This document shows, piece by piece, positions 5,825 through 14,565 of a stretch of 24,110 nt of DNA (its first letter is position 1; every line of letters starts with the position of its first letter). The notes under the pieces were generated by a model. It did not search any database, was not told the origin of the DNA, and saw only the letters and a list, made by a program, of their open reading frames with translations. The DNA is from Collinsella sp. TM09-10AT (GTDB taxonomy: Bacteria; Actinomycetota; Coriobacteriia; Coriobacteriales; Coriobacteriaceae). The stretch is taken from the NCBI RefSeq assembly GCF_003436275.1, contig NZ_QSOP01000028.1, forward strand, positions 1 to 24,110, written 5' to 3'. The translations under genes and the position numbers were made by a program.

Positions 5825-6999
5825 GCGGCGCCTACGATCGAGAGCAGCGTCTGGGCAAACTCGTCCAGATCGTCCGGATTCACGCGGTCGTCAAAGGAAA
5901 TGCGTAGTGCGCCCAATGCCTGCTCGCGACCGATGCCCATCGCGCTTAAAACATGGCTCGGGTCCATGCTGCCACTCGAGCATGCCGAGCCTGCCGACAC
6001 CTCAAAGCCGGCGGCATCGAGCTTGATGATGAGTTCCTCGGAGTCCATGCCGTCAATGTAGATCGATACCATGCCGGGCAGACGGTCGGCTTGTGCGTAG
6101 TCACCCATGGTGGCGTGAATGCGCTGGTGGGCCGTAAGCGTGGCGTAGAGCTTGTCGGAAAGGGCTTGCAGCTTCGCGCGCTCCTGAGCCACATGGGGCG
6201 TCAGAGACGAGGCGGCAGCGGCAAAGGCGAGCTGCGTGCGCAGGTCTTGCGTGCCGGCACGACGTCCGGCTTCCTGTCCGCCGCCAAAGATGCGCGGGCG
6301 CAGCGGCGTGCGGTTCTTAAGGTAGAGCGCGCCGGATGCCACGGGGCCACCGATCTTGTGCGCGGCAACGGTCATGGCGTCAACTCCCAGCTCGGTGACA
6401 TCGAGCGGAATATGCAGATACCCCTGGATTGCATCGGTGTGGAACAGGGCGCCCACGGTATGCGTGGCCGCGGCAAGCTCGCGGATGGGCTGCACCACGC
6501 CGGTCTCGTTGTTGGCAACCATGATGCTCACGAGCGCCACGTCGTCGCCTAGCAGCTCGACAAGCGTGGCAGGCTCAATGTAGCCCATGCGGCAGGGCTG
6601 TACCAGGTCGACGGTAAAGCCGGCGGCACGCAGCAACGGCAGGTTGTCCAGAATCGAATCGTGCTCGATGGCCGAAACGATTACACGATCGCGCTTGCGA
6701 TCGCGCTGACGAGCGCCCTCGGCAAGACCGAGCAGCGCCAGCTGGTTGGCTTCGGTGCCGCCGTTGGTCAGTACAATCTCGGACGGGCGGACGCGCGTGC
6801 CAAAGCTGCGGGCGATCTCGCGACGTGCAACCTCCAGACGCGCGGCAGCCTTGCGGCCGAGCGAATGCAGCGAGTTGGGGTTGACGCCGGCAAGCTCGCT
6901 GTCGTCGTACTCGCGCTGCGCAAGGAGCGCCTCGGCGCGCATGGGCGTCGAGGCGGCATAGTCAAGATTCACGGGTATGCGGTTTTGACCTGCGGTCAT
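5821..6999 (-). CDS. Cysteine desulfurase (NifS/IscS-like, PLP-dependent)
   Basis: 392 aa, class V aminotransferase fold. It converts cysteine to alanine and passes persulfide sulfur on to Fe-S clusters or tRNA thiolation. Visible: the NLDYAAST start, TNGGTEAN (78-85, phosphate binding), His113 stacking on PLP, HTDAIQ, Schiff-base Lys215 in AHKIGG, and catalytic Cys330 in SAGSACSSGS, a long active loop as in group I enzymes. AGGAGG lies 11 bases before the ATG inside the end of rpe. No IscU scaffold is adjacent, so the acceptor is unknown; the thiouridylase pathway is a reasonable alternative to Fe-S assembly. Confidence 0.92.
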   Translation of the reverse strand: MTAGQNRIPVNLDYAASTPMRAEALLAQREYDDSELAGVNPNSLHSLGRKAAARLEVARREIARSFGTRVRPSEIVLTNGGTEANQLALLGLAEGARQRDRKRDRVIVSAIEHDSILDNLPLLRAAGFTVDLVQPCRMGYIEPATLVELLGDDVALVSIMVANNETGVVQPIRELAAATHTVGALFHTDAIQGYLHIPLDVTELGVDAMTVAAHKIGGPVASGALYLKNRTPLRPRIFGGGQEAGRRAGTQDLRTQLAFAAAASSLTPHVAQERAKLQALSDKLYATLTAHQRIHATMGDYAQADRLPGMVSIYIDGMDSEELIIKLDAAGFEVSAGSACSSGSMDPSHVLSAMGIGREQALGALRISFDDRVNPDDLDEFAQTLLSIVGAA

Positions 7000-7005
7000 A
7001 AGGGT

Positions 7006-7677
7006 TTATGCCTCCTGTGCGGCCTCGTTGCCCAGCTTCTGCAGCAGCGCAACCTCGGCAGCGGGATCTTCGGACTTAAATACGGCAGAACCGGCCACGA
7101 GCACGTTGGCGCCGGCCTTGACGACCTCGACAATGTTCTTGGAAGAAATGCCACCGTCGACCTCGATGAGGGGCGAAACGCCGTGACGCTCGCACATGGC
7201 CCTGAGCTCGTGGAGCTTAGCGATGGTGCCCGGGATAAAGCTCTGACCGCCAAAGCCCGGGTTCACGCTCATGAGCAGCACCATATCGACGACGTCGATG
7301 ATGCTCTCGAGCACGCACACGGGGGTGGCGGGGTTGAGCACCACGCCGGCCTTGACGCCGCGCTGCTGCAGATGCGTGAGCGTGCGGTGCAGGTGCGTGG
7401 AAGCCTCGTAGTGCACGGTGATCATGTCGGCACCGGCGTCGGCGTACCAATCGACCGTCTCGTCGGGGTTCGACACCATCAGGTGCGCGTCGACCGGCAC
7501 GTCGGTGGAGCGCTTGACGGCCTTGAGGATGTCAACGCCAAAGGTGAGGTTGCCGGTAAAGTGGCCGTCCATGACGTCGAAGTGCACGTAGTCGGCACCG
7601 GCGATCTTGTCGAGTTCGCCCTTGAGGTTGGCCATGTCGGCCGAGAGGACGGACGGAGCGATTTTAATGGAACCCAT
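7006..7677 (-). CDS. rpe: Ribulose-phosphate 3-epimerase
   Basis: 223 aa TIM barrel that interconverts ribulose 5-phosphate and xylulose 5-phosphate in the pentose phosphate pathway. Family motifs are present: IAPSVLSAD at the N-terminus, HFDVMDGHF metal ligands (His33, Asp35), DAHLMV (about 63-68), MSVNPGFGGQ and VDGGI with the catalytic Asp. AAAGG precedes the ATG. It sits between gpsA and the cysteine desulfurase with short gaps. Confidence 0.95.
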   Translation of the reverse strand: MGSIKIAPSVLSADMANLKGELDKIAGADYVHFDVMDGHFTGNLTFGVDILKAVKRSTDVPVDAHLMVSNPDETVDWYADAGADMITVHYEASTHLHRTLTHLQQRGVKAGVVLNPATPVCVLESIIDVVDMVLLMSVNPGFGGQSFIPGTIAKLHELRAMCERHGVSPLIEVDGGISSKNIVEVVKAGANVLVAGSAVFKSEDPAAEVALLQKLGNEAAQEA

Positions 7678-7695
7678 GGTAGTAGCCTTTCTGCA

Positions 7696-8703
7696 CTAGT
7701 CGGTGAGTCCGTAGAACTCTTGGGAGGGTACGCGGTCGGTAAGAATCTCGAGCGCCCTATCCAACGTAACACCGTTGTAGAGCGTTTGCTCCACGGCAAA
7801 GGTGAGCGGAATGTCTACGCCCAGTGAACGGGCAAGCTCACTGACGCTGCGGGCCGCGACGGCGCCCTCGACCACCATATGCGTACGTGCCTGGTACTCG
7901 TCGAGCGAGACGCCGTGGGCAAACTCGTAGCCAAAGGTGCGGTTGCGCGAATGCTCGGAGGTGCAGGTGGCAATGAGGTCACCCATGCCGGCAAGACCCA
8001 TGCAGGTCATGGCTTGACCGCCGCGGGCGTGCACCAGACGGCTGATCTCGGCCAGGCCGCGCGTCATGATGAGGGCGAGCGTGTTGTCGCCCGCACCAGA
8101 ACCGGCGGAAATGCCGCACACGATGGCGATGACGTTTTTCATAGCGCCGCAAACTTCGACACCGGTCATATCCTGCGACAGGTAGATGCGGAAGGCCGTG
8201 GATAGGAGCAGGTCCTTAAAGGTCTCCCCTACCTGCGGATCTTTGCTGGCGATGACGGCGGCAGAAAGCCCGCCGCGGCAGATCTCCTCGGCATGGTTGG
8301 GGCCCGAGAGCGCCGCGACACGCGACTCGTTGCCGATCTCACTGGCGATGACCTCGCTCATAAGCAGGCCGGATTCGGGCTCAATACCCTTGGTGAGGCA
8401 GAGTGTCGGGGTGTCGGCGGCGATAAAGGGCGCGGCCTGGTGGCACACGCTGCGAAGGTGCGTGGACGGCACGGCAAAGATGATGGCCTCGACGCCGTCG
8501 AGCGCCTGCGACAGGTCCGTGGCGGCGACAACGTTGCCGGGCAGCTCGTAGTCCACCAGATACCGGGGATTGCGGTGCTCGGCATTGATGCCGGTGGCCG
8601 TTTGCTCGCTGTGGGCCCACATGGTCACGCGCTCGGCTCGCTCGGCGGCGAGGCCGGCGACGGCGGTTCCCCAGGAGCCGGAGCCAATCAGCGCAACATT
8701 CAT
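7696..8703 (-). CDS. gpsA: NAD(P)H-dependent glycerol-3-phosphate dehydrogenase
   Basis: 335 aa, normal length. It reduces dihydroxyacetone phosphate to sn-glycerol 3-phosphate, the backbone for phospholipids. The Rossmann motif GSGSWGTA is at residues 7-14. LSGPNHAEEI and the MKNVIAI segment with the catalytic Lys are in the family positions, and GAGDNT and GMGDL occur in the helical half. GGAGAG overlaps the upstream plsY stop, giving tight coupling to the acyltransferase that uses its product. Confidence 0.96.
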   Translation of the reverse strand: MNVALIGSGSWGTAVAGLAAERAERVTMWAHSEQTATGINAEHRNPRYLVDYELPGNVVAATDLSQALDGVEAIIFAVPSTHLRSVCHQAAPFIAADTPTLCLTKGIEPESGLLMSEVIASEIGNESRVAALSGPNHAEEICRGGLSAAVIASKDPQVGETFKDLLLSTAFRIYLSQDMTGVEVCGAMKNVIAIVCGISAGSGAGDNTLALIMTRGLAEISRLVHARGGQAMTCMGLAGMGDLIATCTSEHSRNRTFGYEFAHGVSLDEYQARTHMVVEGAVAARSVSELARSLGVDIPLTFAVEQTLYNGVTLDRALEILTDRVPSQEFYGLTD

Positions 8704-8712
8704 GACTCTCTC

Positions 8713-9396
8713 CTACTTATCGTCGGGCTCGGTGACGCGCTTGGTAAACGAGAGCTTGGACTCCTTACCGGCCATGAGCTTTTGGATATTCGAGCGATGG
8801 GCCCACACCACGGTGATACCGATCATCGCCATGCAGAACTTGAGGCCTAGGCTGCTGTACGGAAAGACCGCGCAAGCAGCGATAGGAAGTCCGATGGCTG
8901 CGGCAAGCGAACCCACTGACACATACTTGGTGATGGCGACGGCTACGATAAACATGCCCAGCAGCGACAGGCCAATAGGCCAGTACCAGGCGAGGATGAC
9001 ACCCAGACCAACTGCGATACCCTTGCCGCCATGGAAGTTAAGGTAGGGCGAGAAGATATGGCCCCACACGGCTGCCAGGCAGACGACGCCAAGCATCCAG
9101 TCGCCGGCGGCGCCGGGGGCCATGATGCTCACGGGGAAGCCATAGCCCACGCTCGCGATGAGCGGGCGCGCGATAAGGACACAGATGGCGCCCTTAAGGC
9201 AGTCGAGCAGCAGGGTGAGCGCGGCCACCCTGGGGCCGGCCACGCGCAGGGCGTTGGTGGTGCCGATGTTGCCGGAACCCGCCTTGCGAATGTCGGTGTG
9301 GTTGAACACGCGGCCCAGGATCAGGCCAAACGGAATCGCCCCGATAAAGAACGAGACCACGGCGCAGATGGCGGTCAGCAGAATCGGATTATGCAT
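8713..9396 (-). CDS. plsY: Glycerol-3-phosphate acyltransferase PlsY
   Basis: 227 aa from the ATG at 9396. AAGGAG lies seven bases upstream and the start overlaps the der stop by 8 bp; a start further upstream would run into der and add a non-hydrophobic extension. It is an integral membrane enzyme that transfers acyl groups from acyl-phosphate to glycerol 3-phosphate. The family loops are present: GSGNIGTTNALR near 40-51, and GHIFSPYLNFHGGKGIA near 112-128, with several membrane helices between them. The tail after residue 205 is charged and cytoplasmic. Confidence 0.95.
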   Translation of the reverse strand: MHNPILLTAICAVVSFFIGAIPFGLILGRVFNHTDIRKAGSGNIGTTNALRVAGPRVAALTLLLDCLKGAICVLIARPLIASVGYGFPVSIMAPGAAGDWMLGVVCLAAVWGHIFSPYLNFHGGKGIAVGLGVILAWYWPIGLSLLGMFIVAVAITKYVSVGSLAAAIGLPIAACAVFPYSSLGLKFCMAMIGITVVWAHRSNIQKLMAGKESKLSFTKRVTEPDDK

Positions 9397-10723
9397 CCTT
9401 TTGCTCCTTCTTCCTAAAGAAGAGTCGAATGGGCGTGCCGGCAAAGTCGAAGGTCGAGCGCATGCGGTTCTCTACGTAGCGCTGGTAGGTGTCGTTGACC
9501 AGGTCGCTGTGGTTGACGAAGAACGTAAACGTCGGCGGGTTGACGCCCGTTTGGGTCACGTAGTGCATACGCAGGCGGCGCTTGCCGTCCACCACGGTAT
9601 GGCCAAACTCGCGCAGGTCGGTGAGGAACGTGTTGAGGCGCGAGGTGCTGATCTTTTGCGAGCGTGTCTTTTCGGCGGCGTCGACCATCGCCCAGATCTT
9701 CTCGACGCTGCGGCCAGTGAGGGCAGAGATGCGCAGGTACTGGGCCCAGGGAGCCATGACGCCCAGACGGCGGTCGATGGTCTCCATGCAGGCCTCGCGC
9801 TTACGGTCGTCGTCGAGCAGGTCCCACTTGTTGAGCAGCACAACGATGGCACAGCCGCGCTCGATGGCAAGACCCATGACCTTCTGGTCCTGTTCGGTAA
9901 CGCCCACGGAGGCGTCGACGACGAGCAGCGCCACGTCGGCGCGGTCGATGGCGCGCAGGCCGCGGACCATCGAGTAGTACTCGATGTTCTCGTACACGGT
10001 GCTCTTCTTGCGGATGCCCGCGGTGTCGACCATGCGGTAGTGCTTGCCGTTGCGCTCCACGACGGTGTCGATGGCGTCGCGCGTGGTGCCGGCAATGTTG
10101 GACACGATAGAGCGGTCGGCGCCCAGGATGCGGTTGAACAGCGAGGACTTACCGGCGTTGGGGCGGCCGATGATGGCCACGTTCAGCGCATCGGGGAACT
10201 CAGCGGCGACCTCGTCCTCTTCCTCCGGAAGCAGGGCCACGATATCGTCGAGCAGGTCGCCCGTGCCGTGGCCATGCAGGGCCGAGAGGGGCGTGGGCTC
10301 ACCGATGCCGAGCGAATAGAACTCCCAGATGCTGTCGTTCTCGCGTTCGGGGTTGTCGAGCTTGTTCACCAGCAGAAAGACCGGCTTGTCGCAGCGCTTG
10401 AGCATGCGAGCGACCGACTCGTCCTCCTCGGTGACGCCGGTGCGGCCGTCGACCACAAACAGGATGACGGCGGCTTCCTCGGCGGCGGCGAGGGCCTGGT
10501 CGCGGATAGACGTGGCAAAGACGTCGTCGCTCTTGAGCGGCTCGATACCGCCCGTGTCGACGATGGTGAACTCGCGGCCGTTCCAATCGGCCGTGTGATA
10601 CGAGCGGTCGCGAGTAACGCCGCGGGACTCATGGACGATGGCGTCCGAGGTCTGGGCCAGGCGGTTAACGAGCGTGGACTTGCCCACGTTGGGGCGTCCG
10701 ACGACGGCGACGATAGGTTTCAT
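9389..10723 (-). CDS. der: Ribosome biogenesis GTPase Der (EngA)
   Basis: 444 aa from the ATG at 10723, chosen for TAAAGGAG just before it and because the mature protein normally starts with an MKPIVAVVGRPNVGKS-type sequence. Two tandem GTPase domains are clear: first G1 GRPNVGKST (9-17), DTGG and NKLD; second G1 GRPNAGKSS, DTAG and NKWD. A KH-like domain closes the protein (about 355-444). It acts in 50S subunit maturation. An Asp/Glu-rich linker (EEEDEV) joins the two GTPase domains. Confidence 0.97.
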   Translation of the reverse strand: MKPIVAVVGRPNVGKSTLVNRLAQTSDAIVHESRGVTRDRSYHTADWNGREFTIVDTGGIEPLKSDDVFATSIRDQALAAAEEAAVILFVVDGRTGVTEEDESVARMLKRCDKPVFLLVNKLDNPERENDSIWEFYSLGIGEPTPLSALHGHGTGDLLDDIVALLPEEEDEVAAEFPDALNVAIIGRPNAGKSSLFNRILGADRSIVSNIAGTTRDAIDTVVERNGKHYRMVDTAGIRKKSTVYENIEYYSMVRGLRAIDRADVALLVVDASVGVTEQDQKVMGLAIERGCAIVVLLNKWDLLDDDRKREACMETIDRRLGVMAPWAQYLRISALTGRSVEKIWAMVDAAEKTRSQKISTSRLNTFLTDLREFGHTVVDGKRRLRMHYVTQTGVNPPTFTFFVNHSDLVNDTYQRYVENRMRSTFDFAGTPIRLFFRKKEQKDA

Positions 10724-10733
10724 CTGCACTCCT

Positions 10734-12176
10734 TTAATGGGTAGGGTCAGTGGAAATGTTAGAGTCGGCAGGCACAATGCCAAGGATATGCTCCAGGGTA
10801 TCGAGCAGCTCATGCGGCATGGTCGACACCACATGAACCTCGGCGCCGCGACTGGTAAGGCTTGCGAGTAAATCGTCACGATGATACTCGTCAAGCGTCA
10901 TGCCGTCAGCGTTGAACATGAGCTTAGGCACAAAGAGCATAACCCCCGACAGATCTTGGGGCAGCTGCTCCAGAATGTCACACGCGACGATGAGGCCGGT
11001 TACGTCCACGTTGCCACCAAAGTAGCGGTTTTTGATGGCCGTGACAGTGCCGGCGAGACCATGCGGCGACTCCACAAAGCGCGCCACGGTGTCGCGCGCG
11101 CTGGCGCCGGAGAGGCACAGCAGGTGCTGGCTGCGGGCGGCGATGGCCTCGCGGACGCGGGCCAGTCGCTCGGCATCGGTAGCCAGCACGTCGTCGGTCT
11201 CGTCTAGATACGAGCGGATCATGCCGATGCCGTCGTAGTACTGCGGGTAACCGTCGTAAAAGTCTGCCTCGGGAGGATCGATGCCGGCGTCCAGATAGAA
11301 CTCGTCGCTCATCTGGAAGGTGTGGCGGCCAAAGCGCTCGAAGGCACGGTCCTGGTAGGGACGGATCATGGCAATGGTCTCGCGCGCTAGCTCGGGCTTG
11401 TCGCTGTAGGACCAGCTAAAACGGTTCTGATGCTTGGTAAAGCCGAGCGGCACGATGCCCAGGCTTGTGATTTGCTCGTGCTCCTCGCAAAAGCGCAGGG
11501 TCTTTTCCAGCTCCTCGCCGTCGTTCATGCCGGGGCACAGCACAATCTGCGCATGAATCTCGATGCCGGCGGCCATGATTGCCTCGAGCACGTCCATGCC
11601 ACGTTGGGCGTTGCGGCCCATCATGCGGCGGCGGACGTCGGGGCTCACGGCGTGGACCGACACGTTCATGGGGCTCATGTTGCGTTGGATGACGTTTTGC
11701 ACGTCCTCGTCGGAGAGGTTCGTGAGCGTGACAAAGTTGCCCTGCAAAAAGCTCAGGCGGTAGTCGTCATCGCGAATATAGAGCGTGGAGCGGCCGCCCT
11801 TGGGCAGCATGGTCATAAAGCAGAACACGCAGGCGTTGACGCAGGTACGCATGCCGTCGAAGATGGGGCCATCGAACTCCAAACCCCAATCCTCGCCGGG
11901 AAAGCGGTCGAGCTCGACGGGGGCGACGGTGCCGTCGCGCGGGTCGAAAACCTCGAGGTCGACGGTATCATCGTCGGCCTCCCAGAGCCACACGATCATG
12001 TCGGTGAGCGCCTCGCCGTTGACCGTGAGCACGCGCATGCCCGGCTCGATACCCACATCCCACGCGGGCGATTCGGGACGCACGTTCTTTACGAGCGCGC
12101 CCTCACCCGGCTCGGGGTCGCGGCTGCGCCCGTAATCGGCCACCTCGGCGGCATATGCGGGTACGGTCTGGTCCAT
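10734..12176 (-). CDS. PDZ / radical-SAM-like DUF512 protein
   Basis: 480 aa from the ATG at 12176, 2 bp after the ispH stop. A PDZ-like domain (about 24-75, ALVKNVRPESPAWDVGIEPG region) is followed by a radical-SAM-type cluster motif CVNACVFC (Cys112, Cys116, Cys119; CxxxCxxC). DUF512 occupies roughly 290-470. Proteins with this order are known as putative FeS oxidoreductases of unknown substrate. Its position between ispH and der suits a conserved housekeeping role, perhaps in a modification linked to ribosome or membrane functions; that is inference only. Confidence 0.9.
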   Translation of the reverse strand: MDQTVPAYAAEVADYGRSRDPEPGEGALVKNVRPESPAWDVGIEPGMRVLTVNGEALTDMIVWLWEADDDTVDLEVFDPRDGTVAPVELDRFPGEDWGLEFDGPIFDGMRTCVNACVFCFMTMLPKGGRSTLYIRDDDYRLSFLQGNFVTLTNLSDEDVQNVIQRNMSPMNVSVHAVSPDVRRRMMGRNAQRGMDVLEAIMAAGIEIHAQIVLCPGMNDGEELEKTLRFCEEHEQITSLGIVPLGFTKHQNRFSWSYSDKPELARETIAMIRPYQDRAFERFGRHTFQMSDEFYLDAGIDPPEADFYDGYPQYYDGIGMIRSYLDETDDVLATDAERLARVREAIAARSQHLLCLSGASARDTVARFVESPHGLAGTVTAIKNRYFGGNVDVTGLIVACDILEQLPQDLSGVMLFVPKLMFNADGMTLDEYHRDDLLASLTSRGAEVHVVSTMPHELLDTLEHILGIVPADSNISTDPTH

Positions 12177-12178
12177 GG

Positions 12179-13078
12179 TTAGCGGCAAAGCTCCTTGATG
12201 CGCGCGACGGCGCGCTCGATGTGTTCTTGCGGGGTGGAGGCTCCGGCAGTGATGCCGATGTGGTGAGCGTCGGTAAACCACGCGGCCTGGAGCTCGGAAG
12301 CTTCCTCGATGTGATGCGTGTGCTCGCAGGCGACTGCGCAAATCTGAGCCAGGCGGCGGGTATTGCCCGAGTTCTTGCCGCCCACGACGACCATGCAGTC
12401 GCAGCGGTTGGCAAGTGTGGCTGCTGCCTGTTGGCGTTCGCTCGTGGCGGCGCAGATGGTGTTGATCACACGCAGCTCCTGCACGCGCGGGGTGATACTC
12501 GCCACGACCTCGGCGAGGTTCTGCGCGGTCTGGGTGGTCTGCACGACGAGACCCACCTTGCCCTTGAGCGACAAGGCGTTGGCGTCGGCGGCACAGCTCA
12601 CGACCTGCGCGTCATTACCGGCGTGGCCCAGGATGCCCTCGACCTCGGGGTGGCCCGGCTCGCCCACGACGATCACGCGGTAGCCTTCGCGTACCAGGCG
12701 CTCGGCGGCCACGTGGACCTTCTTGACGTAAGGGCAGGTGGCGTCGACGACGTTAAGGTCACGCTCGCGAGCGGCATCGATCACCTGCGGCACCACGCCG
12801 TGGGCGCGGATGATCACGGTGCCCGATGCGGCGTCGTCCAGGGTCTCTGCCAGACCAACGCCTGCCTCAGCAAGCTCGCGCACCACGATGGGGTTATGGA
12901 TGAGCGGACCCAAGGTATGGACCTGATTGCACTCCCCTGCCTGCGGCGCAGCGGCCAGCGCCATATCGAGTGCACGCTGTACGCCGTAGCAAGTGCCGGC
13001 GTGGGCGGCGATCTCGATGGTAGGCGCGGTTGCCTGGTCGGACGCGGTCACGGCAGTGTTCGTCACGTTCTCGCTCAT
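12179..13078 (-). CDS. ispH: 4-hydroxy-3-methylbut-2-enyl diphosphate reductase
   Basis: 299 aa from ATG 13078, 2 bp past the plsC stop. It is the last enzyme of the MEP pathway and reduces HMBPP to IPP and DMAPP with an Fe-S cluster. Three cluster cysteines are visible: Cys30 in HAGTCYGV, Cys115 in DATCPYV and Cys209 in NTICAATSERQ. Substrate-pocket His residues occur in IHNP (His61), AHGV (His93) and GHPEVEG (His143). The first 20 residues are a low-complexity Thr/Ala extension and could be trimmed if another start is used. Confidence 0.95.
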   Translation of the reverse strand: MSENVTNTAVTASDQATAPTIEIAAHAGTCYGVQRALDMALAAAPQAGECNQVHTLGPLIHNPIVVRELAEAGVGLAETLDDAASGTVIIRAHGVVPQVIDAARERDLNVVDATCPYVKKVHVAAERLVREGYRVIVVGEPGHPEVEGILGHAGNDAQVVSCAADANALSLKGKVGLVVQTTQTAQNLAEVVASITPRVQELRVINTICAATSERQQAAATLANRCDCMVVVGGKNSGNTRRLAQICAVACEHTHHIEEASELQAAWFTDAHHIGITAGASTPQEHIERAVARIKELCR

Positions 13079-13080
13079 GG

Positions 13081-13809
13081 CTAGAACCTGCCCGGATGCT
13101 CGGCGCACAGCTCGTCTCGCATGGCGTAGACGCGGTTCATGGCCTCGGACTCAAACCAAGTCAGGCGCTCCGTACGCTTAAGCCCGGCCGGCGCGTCCGA
13201 AAGCGCGACGGCCTTGCCGGCACGAATCCAGCACTTCTTGGGACGCATGAGCTTTTTGCCTGCGGGCGTGATGTCGGACCAGCCGCAGATGGCGAGCGGG
13301 TTGACGGGCGCCTTGCCCATCTGAGCGATGAGCGCAAAGCCGCCGTGGACCTCTGGCTTGATCTCGCGCGAGCGGATGCGCGTGCCCTCGGGGAAGATCA
13401 GGACGTCCTCGCCGCGCTGCAGCGCATGCTGGGCGGCGCGCAGGCACTTCATATCGGCAGTACCGCGCTCCACGGGGATGCCGCCAACGCGGCTAAAAGC
13501 CCAGCGCACAATCTTGCTCTTGGCGAACTCGGACTTAAAGATAGGGCGAATGCGGCGGCCGCCAAAGAACAGCGCCGTCTCCACGGCCAAGAGCTCAGCC
13601 ATCGAGGTGTGGTTGCAGATGACCACGCTGCCGCGGCCTTCCTGGCGCTCAAACAGCAGGTCGGCGTCCTCGACCTTCCAACGCCACATGAGCTTGGAGA
13701 AGGCCCACAGAATAGCCATGACCACCACGACGGTGCCGCGGATGAGCGCCGGGAACTCGGCGTAGGGGGCGTTGTAGTAATCCTCGGGCGTCTGCTTAAA
13801 CAGGCGCAT
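13081..13809 (-). CDS. plsC: 1-acyl-sn-glycerol-3-phosphate acyltransferase
   Basis: 242 aa. It makes phosphatidic acid from lysophosphatidic acid at the membrane. It has the acyltransferase HX4E-type motif in NHTSMAE (His67, Glu72), the FPEGTR motif (139-144) and an N-terminal hydrophobic segment near 24-42. AAAGGAGG overlaps the cmk stop, six bases before the ATG. With gpsA and plsY in the same operon, all three early steps of phospholipid backbone synthesis are encoded together. Confidence 0.92.
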   Translation of the reverse strand: MRLFKQTPEDYYNAPYAEFPALIRGTVVVVMAILWAFSKLMWRWKVEDADLLFERQEGRGSVVICNHTSMAELLAVETALFFGGRRIRPIFKSEFAKSKIVRWAFSRVGGIPVERGTADMKCLRAAQHALQRGEDVLIFPEGTRIRSREIKPEVHGGFALIAQMGKAPVNPLAICGWSDITPAGKKLMRPKKCWIRAGKAVALSDAPAGLKRTERLTWFESEAMNRVYAMRDELCAEHPGRF

Positions 13810-13812
13810 GGG

Positions 13813-14499
13813 CTACCTCCTTTGGTTGATGAGGTCCTCGATAATGCGGACGACCTCATCGATGGTGTGGGCGGTGGAGTCGACGTGCACGGCGTCCGGG
13901 GCGGGCACGAGCGGGGCGACCTCGCGGCTGCTGTCAAGCTTGTCGCGCTGCTTGAGGGCGTCGAGGGTCTCGTCGACTTCGGCCTCGAGTTGCGCGGGCG
14001 TGAGCGGCTGGGCGTCGTTTTGGTGACGCTGCAGCACGCGGCGGCGGGCGCGCTCGCGCGGGTCGGCGGTCAGGAAGACCTTGACCTGCGCGTTGGGGAA
14101 CACGACGGTTCCGATGTCGCGACCCTCGGCCACGATATCGCGGTCCTCGGCGGCGCGGCGCTGGTGGATGAGCATGGCGGCGCGCACGCCCGGATAGGCC
14201 GATACCTTGGACACGTTGGCGTCGACCTGCGGGGTGCGGATGGCGGCCGAAGCGTCCTGGCCGTCAATGGTCAGGCGCGTGTCCTCGCCGGTACCGTTGG
14301 TAAAGCGAATCTCGATCTGCTCGGCGAGGGCGTCGATAGCCGCCTCGTCGTCTAGATCGATGCCGCGGTCGAGCGCGGCGAAGGTGACGGCGCGATACAT
14401 GGCGCCCGTGTCGAGCTTATTAAAGCCCAGCTGGCGGGCGATTTCCTTGGCGATGGTGGACTTGCCGGAACCGGCGGGGCCGTCGATGGCGACGATCAT
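13813..14499 (-). CDS. cmk: Cytidylate kinase
   Basis: 228 aa. It phosphorylates CMP and dCMP with ATP. The P-loop is GPAGSGKST at 7-15, followed by LDTGAMYR and GRDIGT, and an RERARRR lid segment typical of the family. AAAGGAAG is six bases before the ATG. A 66-bp gap separates it from the pseudouridine synthase gene; no terminator is visible there. Confidence 0.96.
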   Translation of the reverse strand: MIVAIDGPAGSGKSTIAKEIARQLGFNKLDTGAMYRAVTFAALDRGIDLDDEAAIDALAEQIEIRFTNGTGEDTRLTIDGQDASAAIRTPQVDANVSKVSAYPGVRAAMLIHQRRAAEDRDIVAEGRDIGTVVFPNAQVKVFLTADPRERARRRVLQRHQNDAQPLTPAQLEAEVDETLDALKQRDKLDSSREVAPLVPAPDAVHVDSTAHTIDEVVRIIEDLINQRR

Positions 14500-14565
14500 G
14501 CAATGCTTCCTTTCGATGGTTGACGTGCTGGTATGGTTCGCGGGTGCTGGGGCGCGGCGGGTTGC

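Noticed and set aside
9397..9444. Longer N-terminus for PlsY, and similar extensions for Der, the DUF512 protein, IspH, the pseudouridine synthase and the ABC-F ATPase
   Set aside because: The extensions overlap upstream genes or tRNA features, lack ribosome sites and add residues foreign to the families; the internal starts have clear Shine-Dalgarno sequences.
9158..10744. Long plus-strand open frames opposite der, gpsA, coaBC, ispH and the ABC-F gene
   Set aside because: They are antisense shadows of GC-rich genes: low-complexity Gly/Val/His/Asp composition, no ribosome sites and no family resemblance.
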